Below are positions 23,828 through 34,776 of a DNA stretch of 64,000 bases, piece after piece; the first letter of the stretch is position 1, and every line of letters begins with the position of its first letter. This DNA comes from Pseudopithomyces maydicus (taxonomy: Eukaryota > Ascomycota > Dothideomycetes > Pleosporales > Didymosphaeriaceae), in assembly GCA_026873275.1 (NCBI GenBank), contig JANTUC010000007.1, forward strand, positions 992,001 through 1,056,000. Direction: 5' to 3'. Below the pieces are notes generated by a model. The model searched no databases. It was given only the letters and a program-made list of their open reading frames with translations, and was not told the origin of the DNA. Made by a program: the position numbers and the translations under genes.

Positions 23828-25126
23828 ATGTCATCTGCCACAGCCGGCGTTGCGCGTCTCCCATTGCGTGCCTCGCGTCAAGCCGCATCTGCCCGCCTGC
23901 TCCTCTTCTGCATATCGACGTCTTCGCTTCTGACCCCGACACACGCTCAAAGAAGCCACAGCCCGCACCCAAGCCGTTCCTTCTCCCTATACGCCCCGCA
24001 AACATGCCCCTTGAACCGCGATACTTCGCCTGCCGACCTTGGCCTGCGCTCCTTTCACTCCTCGGCCCATAGCTGGAAAAGCTCCCCTCACTTCTCCTAC
24101 CACGTCGCTGCCTCCTACGCCGCCAAACAAAACAGGTTCAATGCCGAGAAGAACATATACACGAGTGAAACCTACGACCCCACCAAGAGCGACGTGACAG
24201 ATCTGCCCACGTGCAAGAGCGCGAAGGCAAAGGGCGGCCGCGCGAAGAGTGGCCAGGATGCTTTCTTCTTCAGCCAGGTCGGAACTACTCGGAGCACAGC
24301 ATTTGGTGTAGCCGACGGGGTCGGCGGCTGGGTCGAGTCTGGAATTGACCCGGCTGATTTCTCCCACGGCTTGTGCGAGTACATGGCATGCGCAGCGCGC
24401 ATATGGCCACTCAAGTCCAACACTTCCTCACTACACCCCCAGCGCTTGCTTCAGGTCGGGTATGACCATGTAATAGACGACAAGAGCATCGTCGGGGGTG
24501 GTAGCACCGCATGCTTGGCCGTTGCAGAGCCTGACGGCAACGTCGAGGTGGCCAATCTGGGGGACTCTGGCTTCATGCACCTCGGTTTGAACGCCGTGCG
24601 ACACTTTACGGAGCCCCAGACACATGGCTTCAATACACCGTATCAGCTATCCAAGACTCCGCAGCGCATGCTCGTGCAAATGGCCGTTTTTGGCGGACCT
24701 AGCACCCTTTCAGACCTCCCCAAGGTGGCCAGTGTAACGAATCACCGCGTGCGCCATGGAGACGTACTAGTATTCGCCACTGACGGTGTGTGGGATAACC
24801 TGAGCCCTCAAGATGTCCTTGGCATAGTGAGCCGACATATGGTGGATATCGGGGCCTGGGTAGAGAACAATGGTGTGACTGAAGTCGGTAAGGACTTGCG
24901 TGTTCTGGCGCAGGCTGATCGATCGAGGAAAGCGGATAAAACATCTTTGCAAGCGAGGCTCGCTGTCGCCATTGCAAAAGAAGCAAAAGAAACTGGCTTG
25001 AACCAGCGACGAGATGGACCATTTGCGAAAGAGGTGCAGAAACACTTCCCAGGCGAAGCATGGCATGGCGGAAAGCCGGATGACATTGCAGCATTGGTCG
25101 CTTTGGTGTTGGAAGAGCCAGAGTAA
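23828..25126 (+). CDS. PTC7: Mitochondrial PP2C phosphatase, Ptc7-like
   Basis: A single exon of 432 codons. Ptc7 is a metal-dependent Ser/Thr phosphatase which in yeast dephosphorylates Coq7 and tunes coenzyme Q synthesis. The first ~85 residues are rich in Arg, Ser and Ala with no acidic stretch (RLPLRASRQAASARLLLF...), a plausible mitochondrial targeting sequence. PP2C metal-binding motifs are in place: ADGVGGW at 162-168, GDSGF at 245-249, ATDGVWDNL from 317, and DDIAALV close to the C-terminus. The start at 23828 is the first ATG of the frame. No intron and no odd features were seen. Confidence 0.9.
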   Translation: MSSATAGVARLPLRASRQAASARLLLFCISTSSLLTPTHAQRSHSPHPSRSFSLYAPQTCPLNRDTSPADLGLRSFHSSAHSWKSSPHFSYHVAASYAAKQNRFNAEKNIYTSETYDPTKSDVTDLPTCKSAKAKGGRAKSGQDAFFFSQVGTTRSTAFGVADGVGGWVESGIDPADFSHGLCEYMACAARIWPLKSNTSSLHPQRLLQVGYDHVIDDKSIVGGGSTACLAVAEPDGNVEVANLGDSGFMHLGLNAVRHFTEPQTHGFNTPYQLSKTPQRMLVQMAVFGGPSTLSDLPKVASVTNHRVRHGDVLVFATDGVWDNLSPQDVLGIVSRHMVDIGAWVENNGVTEVGKDLRVLAQADRSRKADKTSLQARLAVAIAKEAKETGLNQRRDGPFAKEVQKHFPGEAWHGGKPDDIAALVALVLEEPE

Positions 25127-25683
25127 CACGGATTACTCACGTGTATGCATATTGTTCAGTTGGTTGCATGGGTCGGCGTTGGAGAAAGGTTACATTTCGG
25201 ACAGTGCATCGGGTTCATTTGGTGGTTTCTTGGTTTTAAGAGGAGGCTGTCTTGTATATTACGAAACGTAGGCGGCAGTAAAGATACTTGGCAACGAGAC
25301 ATTCAAACGATGAGTAGATTCTATCATAACACACCAGTAGGATGCATTCTTTCTTTGGTAACAAACCCACTCGAGGTTATTGCCCAATTGTTCAAAAATA
25401 CCGGCAAAGTTATAATAGATAGCACAATTTCATCACCGTCATGTATTTGTGACAAATGTACCCGAACGGGAGCAAGGGTGGTTTGTCATGGCATGGGAAA
25501 GTGCATGTTATATGAAGCCGCACTACGCGGAGAGTGCCTCTAAAATTCAAATAAGACTGTTAGGTATCTCTATTCAATACTCCCGCGCCTTCCAAATGAT
25601 ACAGTTTTGTACACGTTTGATAATGCCTGATACCCGCTGCAACGCCTGATGCGCTATGCAAATCCAAATAAAAGCCGAAGGGC

Positions 25684-25730
<47 letters not shown>
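25127..25730. other. Convergent 3' spacer
   Basis: This separates the PTC7-like gene (plus) from the acidic-linker protein (minus). AT-rich 3' UTR-like sequence runs to 25680, then a long CT repeat begins. Confidence 0.5.

Positions 25731-25732
<2 letters not shown>
25686..25732. repeat. (TC)n microsatellite touching a stop codon
   Basis: About 23 uninterrupted TC dinucleotides. On the minus strand it reads as (GA)n beginning inside or immediately after the stop codon of the next gene, so it forms the first part of that gene's 3' UTR. Confidence 0.95.
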
Positions 25733-25734
<2 letters not shown>

Positions 25735-27016
25735 GGCCCGCCCTTTGGTTTCTGTTTGTACTGTGTCATGCTACGTACCCTTGCCTGCAGCATGACATAC
25801 TTTCCAATGTTTGGGTCGTATAAACTCATTACGTCTAGAGTCATCTTTGCCCGGTCGCCGATGATCTCGATCAAACCAGAGACGACAAAGGTCCCTCGAG
25901 GTGGTTCGATGGTCATTGGCCGATTATTCTTTCGGAATGTCTGGCGGAAGTATGCGAGATCCATTGTAGGCACTTGTTTTGGATCAGGTAGTGATAAACC
26001 GAGCTTCTCCAGAGCGGGATTTGCATGAGTCGGTGGACCAGCCTGTTTCTCAGTGTTTGCTGAGGCGGGTAGTACTGGGGTGTTTGGGGTGGCGGGCGTC
26101 TGTATAGGATGACCTGACATGATTGGCGTAGTAGGCAGTCCTTTAATTATATCGTGTGTTGTTGATTTAGTGCTTCCCGCCATGCCTGTGTATTTGCAAA
26201 GGTTCTCCCACGAAGCCAGCGCCCTTCTCTTCATGTCATAGAGAACTGAAGTTAGCGTGTTTGTTGGCATAAGTATGTTCGCCAATTTTTTGTGGTGGAG
26301 CTCGTGGACTGGTCTGGTGGTTTTCCTGAAGGTGAGGTCTTCTGTGAGCTCAATGCCGGGGCGCTCATACTCTAGTGGAGGGCCGTCCGGAAACTTGACC
26401 TCGATCCATATGTTGCCCTTCCTCGCATCGATCTTTCCGAGATGCATACCAAATCGAGGGTTCTTGGTGGCAAGATCTCTGACCATGCTCACCAGCTCGC
26501 CTCTGATTTTGTCCAGGCGCTGTCGGTCTGGTGCAAGTCGAGCGAAGGTTTGCCATTCCGGGTCCGAGCCTCTGTAAAACCGTCTCGGCCTAGGTCGCGA
26601 GAAGCCCGTAGGGAAGAATATCAAGCTGTCGTCATCGTCGTCGTCTTCGTCTTCTTCTTCGTCTTCATCATACTCTTCCTCTTCTTCGTCGGCGACCTCT
26701 TGTCCGCCAGCGTGATCAGATGCGTCCTGCTGCGGCATGGGCGGTCGTTGCACGCGCCGTACTGTGTGTGCCATCTCCCTTCATCATCCACCTCGTCATC
26801 AAGCCAGTCCACGAGCTTCCATGCGCCTACAGCAACCACAACGGTACCCACAAGCCGCGTTTTGGTGAACAGGCGCTGTCGGATGCGCACTCTCTGCACC
26901 CTAATTGCGGGGTGCCCATTATAAGCGGCCGACTGGACGGCTGCAGACGTCGGGGCGCGTCTGAACAGCGAGAAGCTCCTCCGAAAGACGTGCGGCTTGA
27001 ACATGGGCGGCAGCAA
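25731..27016 (-). CDS. Putative membrane protein with acidic linker, unknown function
   Basis: The main open part (26726-25731) encodes an acidic run of Glu/Asp, then SLIFFPTGFSRPRPRRFYRG, SDPEWQTFARLAPDRQRLDK and a globular C-terminus. An upstream open stretch (27016-26792) encodes an Arg-rich start and one hydrophobic helix, TRLVGTVVVAVGAWKLVDWL, typical of a mitochondrial or membrane N-terminus. The two frames differ. They can be joined by a 65-nt intron with a weak GTGGAT donor (26727-26791, 406 residues total) or by a single missing base near the GGG at 26777-26779. If neither applies, translation could start at 26774. I recall similar fungal proteins of unknown role but cannot name one. 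Confidence 0.55.
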
Positions 27017-27319
27017 GGCGGGGGAGAGGTAATGCTACCGGAGGTGGCTGTGGACGGTGTCGTGTCCAGACATGGGGCCCGCTGGCCGGAAAGGAGGGCT
27101 CGATGCGAGACAGTGCACTATTCAAGGCAAATAATTAAACACGGTTGGTGAGGAGCGGCAGTACAGTAGCGCTCGGCAGCGGAGTGCAAATGCCATGTGC
27201 AAGTGATTGGTATGCCGCCAAGGCCCGCGGCGAGCTTGCGGCTGCGACTGACGTCTGGCCCTCACTAGACTACCACCCAGCTCCCGCACGTTCACATACC
27301 ACCCATCACGACCGCCACC
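27017..27319. promoter_or_regulatory. Divergent promoter region
   Basis: About 300 bp between the acidic-linker protein (minus) and the Vps3844-type gene (plus). No specific site was recognised. Confidence 0.45.
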
Positions 27320-28584
27320 ATGAAGCTGTCTTGGGGCTTCGCCGTCTCCTCGCTGGCCTATGCAGTATCTGCTGCGCAACATGGCCGCATCTACATCGTC
27401 GACCCCACGCCTAGAGCGTCGTCACTACAGGCAGCCACCACCGTTGACCCTGCCACAGCGCGGTTGATCCTCGCCCAGCGGTTGGGCCTTGCGCGCTTCC
27501 ACTCGATCGACAAGACGTGCAGTGAAGAGAGCCTGGAGCAGATCAACGCATTCGGAGGCGCCCAGCCGACGCTTTTTGGCGGCGAGGATGCAGGCACACA
27601 GGCACACGCACTGGTATGGATAGAAGGCGTCGAGGACGCTGATGCGGTATTGGGGACCCCGATGCGTGGACCGCGAGCTTCAGCATGGCACAGCCGCCTT
27701 CTGCAGCCGACAGCAAGCACCTTATCGAAGACATGATCCTGCAGGCCCAGTCCCTCCCCGAGAAGCCAGATCCCAGGGGCGCGACATACGTTTCCAACGA
27801 ATACATCGATTTCCATCTGTCAAAGCTCCGACAGCCCCAACTCTTCAATGACTATCTAACCATCTTCCACCTCGACTTGAAAAGCAAGGACAAGATGTCC
27901 AAGCCCAGTCTTGACGCCATCTCAAACGCCATCTCTGATCTCCAAGCGGTCAAGCCCGAGGAGCACCGCTTCGCCATTACCCTCGTGGTCATGCCGCCAA
28001 CCTCTTCGACGTCCAAGCGTGCCGCCAAACCCTATGGCACCTACGACAGCCTCGATCTGCAAGCCCGTGGTCTCGTACCAACTGAAGCTCCCATGTCTCT
28101 GACGACCCCCGAACCCGCAACCTCGCCTAACCCCGCTGTACCTGCCAACATGGAGGACTTCCCAATCTTCACCCAAGCCGAAGGTAACACCACTACCCCA
28201 CCTCTCGGCATTCTCCCGCGCTGTTTCGAGTCTCAATCCGCTTGCGAGAAGTCTACAAACGGATGTTCCGGCCACGGGAAGTGCTCGGTCCTCCACAAAG
28301 GCCAGCCTGGCAGCAAGGGCCGCAGGGACTGTTATGGTTGTATTTGCAAGCCTACCGTTGTTGACAAGGGTGATACCGGCATGGAACGACATAAGCAAAC
28401 TACTTACTGGGGCGGCCCAGCATGCCAAAAGCGGGATGTGACGGTTCCGTTCTGGCTGTTTGTCACCAGCGGTGTTCTGTTTGCTTTCTTGATTTCTGGT
28501 GGTATCGGGCTGCTCTACTCAGTTGGTAGTGAGGAATTGCCTAGCGTTATCGGCGCGGGTGTCAGTGGGCCAGTAAGGAAATGA
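27320..28584 (+). CDS. Vps3844-type vacuolar/endosomal membrane protein, frame broken once
   Basis: Signal-peptide-like start MKLSWGFAVSSLAYAVSAA, a lumenal region (ARLILAQRLGLARFHS, EQINAFGGAQPTLFGG), then a Cys-rich EGF-like block (CEKSTNGCSGHGKC, CYGCICKP), a Tyr-Trp motif TTYWGGPACQKRD and one membrane helix VPFWLFVTSGVLFAFLISGG near the C-terminus. This order is the Vps3844 (DUF3844) family, type I membrane proteins tied to vacuolar sorting. The frame changes at 27652-27660 (GGGG A CCCC): one extra base in either run would join ...EGVEDADAVLG to DPDAWTASFSMAQPPSAAD and give 421 residues. A 47-nt intron could also bridge the break but would delete family-like residues and has no branch motif. 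I treat it as one gene with a probable sequence error. Confidence 0.75.
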
Positions 28585-29055
28585 GTAGGGACGAATGGGC
28601 GAAGATGGAAATTTGGTCGCGGGGGGCGGGGAGCCGCGAGAAGGATTGTATATCTGATGTACGACAAGATTTCTCTTTTATGTCGACAGCGTGTATCATA
28701 CTGGCTGTGCAGGACCATGTGGGTAACGGCGTTATAGCATTGCAAATTCATCAAGTAAACGTTTCAACCTCACCTCATTACCGCAGGCACATATGATTAC
28801 ATCACCTCCATGGTGCTCTAGATCACACTCGAATCATTTTGAAACATGTGCAAATAAAATGGAATCATGTCAAAGCGCCTCCTTGGCCACGCCATTCCCT
28901 ACTACCGCAACACCTCAACGCCGACAATGCAATAATGGAATGTTTCCAATCCCTCTGACCGTAATTTGGAGAGAAACACCCGTAGCCGAGCTTTACACCC
29001 ATCTACCAGTAAACCTTTCGTATGTATAATTCCAAGAACGCGGACTCTAAATTGT
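28585..29055. other. Convergent 3' spacer
   Basis: 3' flanks of the Vps3844-type gene and SEC66; no further feature seen. Confidence 0.45.
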
Positions 29056-29849
29056 TCAGTTCTTCGCCTTCTTCTTCTTGCCTTTGCCCGTCTTCTCAGC
29101 AGGCCCTCCGCTTTCCACCAACACTGCATCGTCATCGCTGGTTGTCTTGGCGCCCTTAACACTTCCCGCAACACTACCAGCTACACTGCCCTCGGTTGGG
29201 CTCTTTACCTTCTCTTCGTCCAGCTCCTTCATAAACCCGGCCTGGATCTCTGATCTCCGGTTGTCCCACCATTCGCGTTCGGACTGGGTGGTGGAGAGAA
29301 TTTCATCGACGCGGTCGCGAAGCATGGCATTTTGCGAAAGTTCAGAGGCGGTCTGGAAGATGGCTTGGCCCCAGTTGGGTGCAAAAGCGTTGGCCTGCAC
29401 ATGAAGCGTTAGTCACCTTGCCCCGTAGGACGGCGCCGGGGAAGGATGCGTACCTCGTTGACAACATCCCTGAGCTCGTCCTCGATCTCCTTCTCGGCGC
29501 GTTGGAACCGTTGCCACAAATCGTCCCCCACGCTGCCCCTCTGCAGCAACACTTGCAGGGCCTGCTTCTGGCTCCGGACCTGGATGATCCTGCTAATGTC
29601 CTCAGCGGCGCGGCGCAATAGCGCAGCCTTCAATATGCTGTCCGGGACCTTGGGATCCTCTTGGTGGAGAAGGGAGAGGTAGATATTGCGCTGCAGGTGC
29701 GGCGGGAACCAGGGCTCGAGCGAGGCGGCGCGATAGGCCTTGCGCTTGCGGTAGATGCTGCTGAAGGTGTAGAGCGAGCCGACGAGAATGAACAAGTAGG
29801 CGATGGGAATACTGAGCATCACCCAGTCGACGAGGTCGAAGGGCCACAT
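29056..29849 (-). CDS. SEC66: ER translocation protein Sec66 (Sec71)
   Basis: Two exons (29849-29454 and 29394-29056) joined over a 59-nt GTACGC...GCAG intron give 244 residues. Sec66 is part of the Sec62/63 complex for post-translational import into the endoplasmic reticulum. A single N-terminal membrane helix (WVMLSIPIAYLFILVGSLYT) is followed by the cytosolic core: LEPWFPPHLQRNIYLSLLHQ, VPDSILKAALLRRAAEDISR and, across the splice, DVVNE-ANAFAPNWGQAIFQTA. The C-terminus is charged and ends KKKKAKN. Length and topology match the family. It is divergent from NPL4 across about 510 bp. Confidence 0.92.
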
Positions 29850-30359
29850 GTTTGCGGCGGCGGCGGCGTGTGGTTGGGCGATGTGTCTCTACTGCGTGTG
29901 TGCTGGGGGTTGCAAAAGGTGGTTGAGGTCAGGCGTGTTCGCGCAGAATGGTGGCGTGCACAGGTTTAAAAGAGCGGCGGTGGCATGTAACGTCTAGCGG
30001 AAAAGAAAGTGGAAACCGTGGTTGCTGTCCCGCTGCGCGCGCTCGTTAGAGCTGTCGGCTTTGTGGTGAATATCTGTCCTTTCTCCCCGCCAAAACTGTC
30101 TAGCTAGCACCTGGGCACACGCATCCCTGCACTACCGGAGCGCGTCATCATTCGGCGGCCTTCTACGTGCGCCTTTACTTAGCAGCCAGTACACTAGGTA
30201 CATCCGCGCCATTCACCACCCGCACGCCTGCCACCTGCCGCCTGCCGCCTGCCGCCTTCAACTTCGCGTTGCTGCCTTCGATATATGTTCTGACCTTCCA
30301 TCGCCGCCCGGCTCCATTCTAATCACCACCACCACCTCCTCCACCAAGTACATGCAGCC
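29850..30359. promoter_or_regulatory. Divergent promoter region SEC66/NPL4
   Basis: This contains a short CTGCCGC-type repeat (30231-30257) and one copy of CACCTGGGCA (30109-30118), the 10-mer that recurs elsewhere in the window. Confidence 0.5.
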
Positions 30360-32351
30360 ATGATTCTCCGGTTCGTGAGCAAAGAGGGCCAGTTCCGGCT
30401 CACCGTCGACCCTGCGACCGCGTTTCCGGATATAATACCCCAGATTGCCGAGAAGCTGCCCGCCAATGTCGACATCTCGAGTATCACCGTGAACAACAAA
30501 CCGCACGGCAACGAAGCACGCAACCTGAGCGCACTGCGGGGGTGACCTTCAAGCAGGTTGGTCTGAAGTACGCAACCTGCCTCACTCTGCTTTCGCAGCT
30601 AACATATTTTCCAGGCATGGCGACCAGCTCTTCCTGGACTTTCAGGAGCAGTCTGCCACGTCGAATGGCCAGCCCCCAGCTCCCGCTGGCTTTGCCCGCC
30701 TCAACGGCAAACCCGTCGACTCCGCCGAAGTGCCTTCCGTACCTCTCGGCTCGCCCACCCAGCTCATCAAGAATCCCTGGGAGGTCGTAAAGCAGTCCAA
30801 GCTCGACGACAGGTTAGACAAGCTCGACGGCAAAATCCCGCGAAGGCTGGATCAGAAAATGTGCAGGCATGGTCCCAAGGGCATGTGTGACTACTGCATG
30901 CCACTGGAGCCATATGCAGTCGAATATCTGGCAGATAAGAAGATAAAGCATCTTTCCTTTCATTCGTATCTTCGGAAGATCAACGCAGGGAAGAACAAAC
31001 CGGAGAGTGGAACCTCGTATATGCCGCCATTATCTGAGCCCTACTATCGCGTGCGCCCGGATTGCCCGTCGGGCCACAAACCGTTTCCAGAAGGCATTTG
31101 CACAAAATGTCAACCTAGCGCTATATCACTACAGCCCCAAGAGTTTCGAATGGTCGATCATGTTGAGTTTGCAGCTTTTGATCTGGTCAACGATCTTCTG
31201 AACTTCTGGAGGACCACTGGTTGCCAACGGTTAGGCTTCCTGTATGGTCGATATGAGGAATACCCTGAAGTACCGCTAGGCACTAAAGCTGTTGTGGAAG
31301 CCATTTATGAACCACCACAGGTGAATGAAGCCGATGGAATTTCGCTAGGTGACTGGGATAACGAGAAGGACATCGACGAGCTGGCACGACAATGTGGATT
31401 GCAGAGAGTGGGTGTCATATTCACTGACTTAATCGATGCTGGTGAGGGAGACGGCACCGTCATCTGCAAGCGCCATGTCGATTCCTATTTCCTATCATCT
31501 CTTGAAATTGTCTTTGCGGCACGATATCAGGCGAAGTACCCCCGACCAACCAAGTGGAGCGAAACCGGTAAATTTGGATCCAATTTTGTAACGTGTGTTG
31601 TGAGCGGTGACGCAGAGGGGCAAATCGGCATCTCCGCATACCAAGCATCAAATTCGGCGGTCGAAATGGTCAAAGCAGATATTATCGAACCGTCAGCGGA
31701 GCCTTCGGTCATGCTTGTACAATCAGAGGAAGACAACGAGGCGCTCAACCGTGCACGATACATTCCCGAGGTCTTCTACCGGAAGAAGAATGAGTACGGA
31801 GCTAATGTTCAGGAGAATGCAAAGCCTGCTTTCCCTGTTGACTATCTTCTCGTCACTTTAACGCATGGTTTTCCCAACCAGCCCAATCCGTTATTCACAG
31901 GACCGAAGTTTCCCATCGAAAATCGAGAAGCCATGGGCGAGGCACAAGAATTCACGTCACTGTCGAAGGCACTCAATGCAAAAGCTAACGGGCTGGCTCT
32001 CAACACCACCAGCGGCCTTACTGCCATATCAAATTTTCATCTCCTCTCTTTCATCCATGGTCTCGGCATTCTCGCTAAAGTAAACCCCTCTTCCTTTACA
32101 TCTCCTATGACCAGTGCTAACTATCATCGTGTTAGGACGAAGAAGCACTCCTGGCTAAGGTCGCTGCTGAGCACGACTTGTCAGATGGTGCACAGCTACA
32201 GCATTCAGGCGGTTGGGCAACGCTATTGACGATTCTCAAAGAAGCCGGTGAGCAACCCATCAAACGTCTCTGGGAGCCATCGGATGGCTACGACTCCGAA
32301 TCAAGTAACCTAGCTAAGAGGGTCAAGGGGGTTAGCCTGAAGGGGGGTTAG
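30360..32351 (+). CDS. NPL4: Npl4, Cdc48/p97 cofactor, frame broken once
   Basis: Npl4 with Ufd1 directs Cdc48 to ubiquitinated substrates, including in ER-associated degradation. Three exons are modelled: 30360-30567, 30615-32079, 32136-32351. Exon 1 encodes the ubiquitin-like start MILRFVSKEGQFRLTV. The zinc motif CRHGPKGMCDYCMPLEPYAV, the inactive MPN region (LGFLYGRYEEYPEVPLGTKA, DSYFLSSLEIVFAARYQAKY) and the C-terminal DLSDGAQLQHSGGWATLLTI all fit. The frame stops at 30543 because the run at 30538-30542 has five Gs; six would read LSALRGVTFKQVGLK and splice on to HGDQLFLDFQE. Both introns (47 and 56 nt) have CTAAC branch motifs. Repaired length is 629 residues. Since NPL4 is essential in yeast, a sequence error is the likely cause. 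Confidence 0.88.
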
Positions 32352-32918
32352 CATCCTCCTGTAGTAGCTGCTCCTTAGGTTCGCCGTCCTCGAGTTCGAT
32401 CGATCCTTTGCATATCCCGCACGTTCTAGCGTAGGAATTAAAAGGCTGTTCCAGTAATGAGTCTTGGTCTGCTGGCGTGGATGCGGTGGATACGGATGAA
32501 ACCAAAGTTCTAGTTGTGGATGGAGGGAAATGACTCCTTGTAGGACTGGACGTTCGATAGCTCAGTATATATTAGCTATCATTGAGGAAATGAACCTTTA
32601 TCTATCCATTACAGTTAGTATGTAGGAAGAGACCGTGTCGTGGGACTGAAAAAAAGCGATTGCAAAGAAGGTGTTGAACGAGCGTACATAACAGTCTTCA
32701 AAACGATAGGTTAGACATTCCTGACTATCCATTACAGACGCGATTGCTCACTCTACTATCGCAGAACCCTGGAGTAATGTCGCCGGGGGGTGGTCCAAGC
32801 GTCCCGTGAGCGCGCGCCTCCCGTCGCTTTTCGTACGCGTCGCGCGTTCCACTTTAGCACCGTACTCCATCCACTCCATCCACGTCTGTCTAACACTTTG
32901 CAACACAACGCCCTCGGT
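32352..32918. other. Intergenic spacer
   Basis: Between NPL4 and the RFC gene, same strand; 3' UTR then promoter. No other element was seen. Confidence 0.45.
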
Positions 32919-34233
32919 ATGGCGGACTTTTTCAATATTAAAGCAAGGCAGGCTGCAGCCGCTCAAGCTAGCTCATCAAAAGCACCCTCGAGCAAACCGG
33001 AGTCAAATCGGTTACAGCCATGGGTCGAGAAATAGTAAGGCTATAGCTACCTCCATTACGACGGGACATGCCGTAAATGTATAATACTAACGAGTCTCTA
33101 GCCGTCCAAAAACTCTCTCAGAAGTTACAGCCCAAGATAATACAATCCAAATCCTCTCCCGAACCCTTCAATCTGCCAACCTCCCACACATGCTCTTCTA
33201 CGGCCCACCTGGCACCGGAAAGACGTCTACGATCCTCGCCCTCGCAAAACAGCTCTACGGACCTGAACTTATCAAGTCACGCGTGCTTGAACTCAACGCC
33301 TCCGATGAGCGCGGTATATCCATCGTAAGGGCCAAGGTCAAGGACTTTGCTAGGCAGCAATTGTCCGCCGCACCCAATCACACAATATCGGTCGCGGATG
33401 AGCAAACAGGCGAGACAAAACAAGTACGATATCGAGACAAGTATCCCTGTCCGCCATTCAAGATCATTGTGCTAGATGAGGCAGACAGCATGACACAGGA
33501 TGCGCAGAGTGCGTTGCGTCGAACCATGGAGACCTATTCGAAGATGACGAGATTCTGCCTCGTGTGCAATTATGTCACACGCATTATTGATCCGCTTGCA
33601 TCTCGATGTAGCAAGTTTCGCTTCAAGAGTCTGGATCAAGGCAATGCGGTCAAGCGAGTGGAGGACATCGCCAATTTGGAGGGGGTCAGGCTTGATGCGG
33701 GTGTCAGCGAGAACCTTGTCCGTGTTGCGGAGGGTGATCTGCGAAAGGCTATCACATTCCTTCAATCTGCCGCGAGACTGGTGGGTGCGGCGCAAGAGGG
33801 GAGCACAGGTAGCAAGCGGAAGGCGCGCGCACTTGTTGAGGATGAAGATGAAATGGAAATCGACCCTGCGGCCTCGATCCTGTCTGGACCTTCTGTCACA
33901 CAAGCACACATCGCGGAAATTGCTGGTGTTATTCCCGAAGCGACACTTGAATCGCTCATATCCGCCATCTTCCCTGGTTCTCAACCAAAGATCCAATACA
34001 ATAAGATTGCTCAAGTGGTAGAGGACATGATTGCGGATGGATGGAGTGCGGCACAGACAGTAGGACAATTGTACGAGAGCGTCCTATATGATGAACGCGT
34101 GGGTGATTTGCAGAAGGTGAAAATCACAGGGCTGTTCAGCGAGGTAGACAAGCGACTGGGAGATGGCGGGGATGAACATTTGGCGGTTCTGGATTTAGGA
34201 CTGAGGATCAGTGAGGTTCTGTGTCAATCTTAG
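32919..34233 (+). CDS. RFC2: Replication factor C small subunit (Rfc2/human RFC4 type)
   Basis: Two exons (32919-33034 and 33102-34233) with a 67-nt intron carrying an ACTAACG branch motif give 415 residues. RFC loads the PCNA sliding clamp at primer ends and, with Rad24, the checkpoint clamp. The RFC box order is complete: PWVEKYRPKTLSEV across the splice, QDNTIQIL, Walker A GPPGTGKT at 73-80, LNASDERGISIVRAKVKDFA, Walker B IIVLDEADSM near 164-167, and the SRC arginine finger LASRCSKFRFK near 206-208. The MADFFNIKARQ start and the VTAQDNTIQILSRTLQSANL run point to the yeast Rfc2 group rather than Rfc3, Rfc4 or Rfc5. A Lys/Arg- and Glu-rich insert follows the lid domain. Confidence 0.93.
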
Positions 34234-34776
34234 GGGATGGACAGGGGCGACGTGAGTTGGACGGGACACATAATCAAGGCATGAAGTCAATGGTTTTCAT
34301 ACACCGTTAATCAGTGGTGTACTCTGTGCGCTTGCGTACACACAAATTTAATTGATAGAGACACATGCCCGCACGACAACCCTGTCTACCATCAGCCCTC
34401 CTCACAACCAATAAATCTACAGGACCTCATTTCACTTCCTCGGTTCAAAGACATTCTGCGTTTACGCGAAGACGCCGATCGAGCTTTGCAGGGATACCCC
34501 GCGGACTACCGGGGCTGCCATCCTAAACGGACATACCTAGGCTCAGGTACAGAAGTCGCCATGTGAAGTGCATCCAGGGTGCCATCGCCCCTTAAAGGCA
34601 CTAGAATTACTTCCCATCCAACTCGTCCTGTTCAGCTACTCTCCGCACTGTCCGAACCGAGTGCTGTCTTTCTACTCCGTGGGCCCAGTCGCACCTATTG
34701 AAACTAGGTACCCCACTATTGCGTGACCTAATTAAGCAACATCGAAGGCATATTCTCACGAAAAGAGACGCCCAGA
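34234..34776. other. Intergenic spacer
   Basis: 543 nt between the RFC gene and the lipocalin-like gene. Nothing beyond presumed UTR and promoter was seen. Confidence 0.45.

Noticed and set aside
25686..25732. CRISPR-like or regulatory array
   Set aside because: It is a plain dinucleotide microsatellite; eukaryotic context, no spacers.
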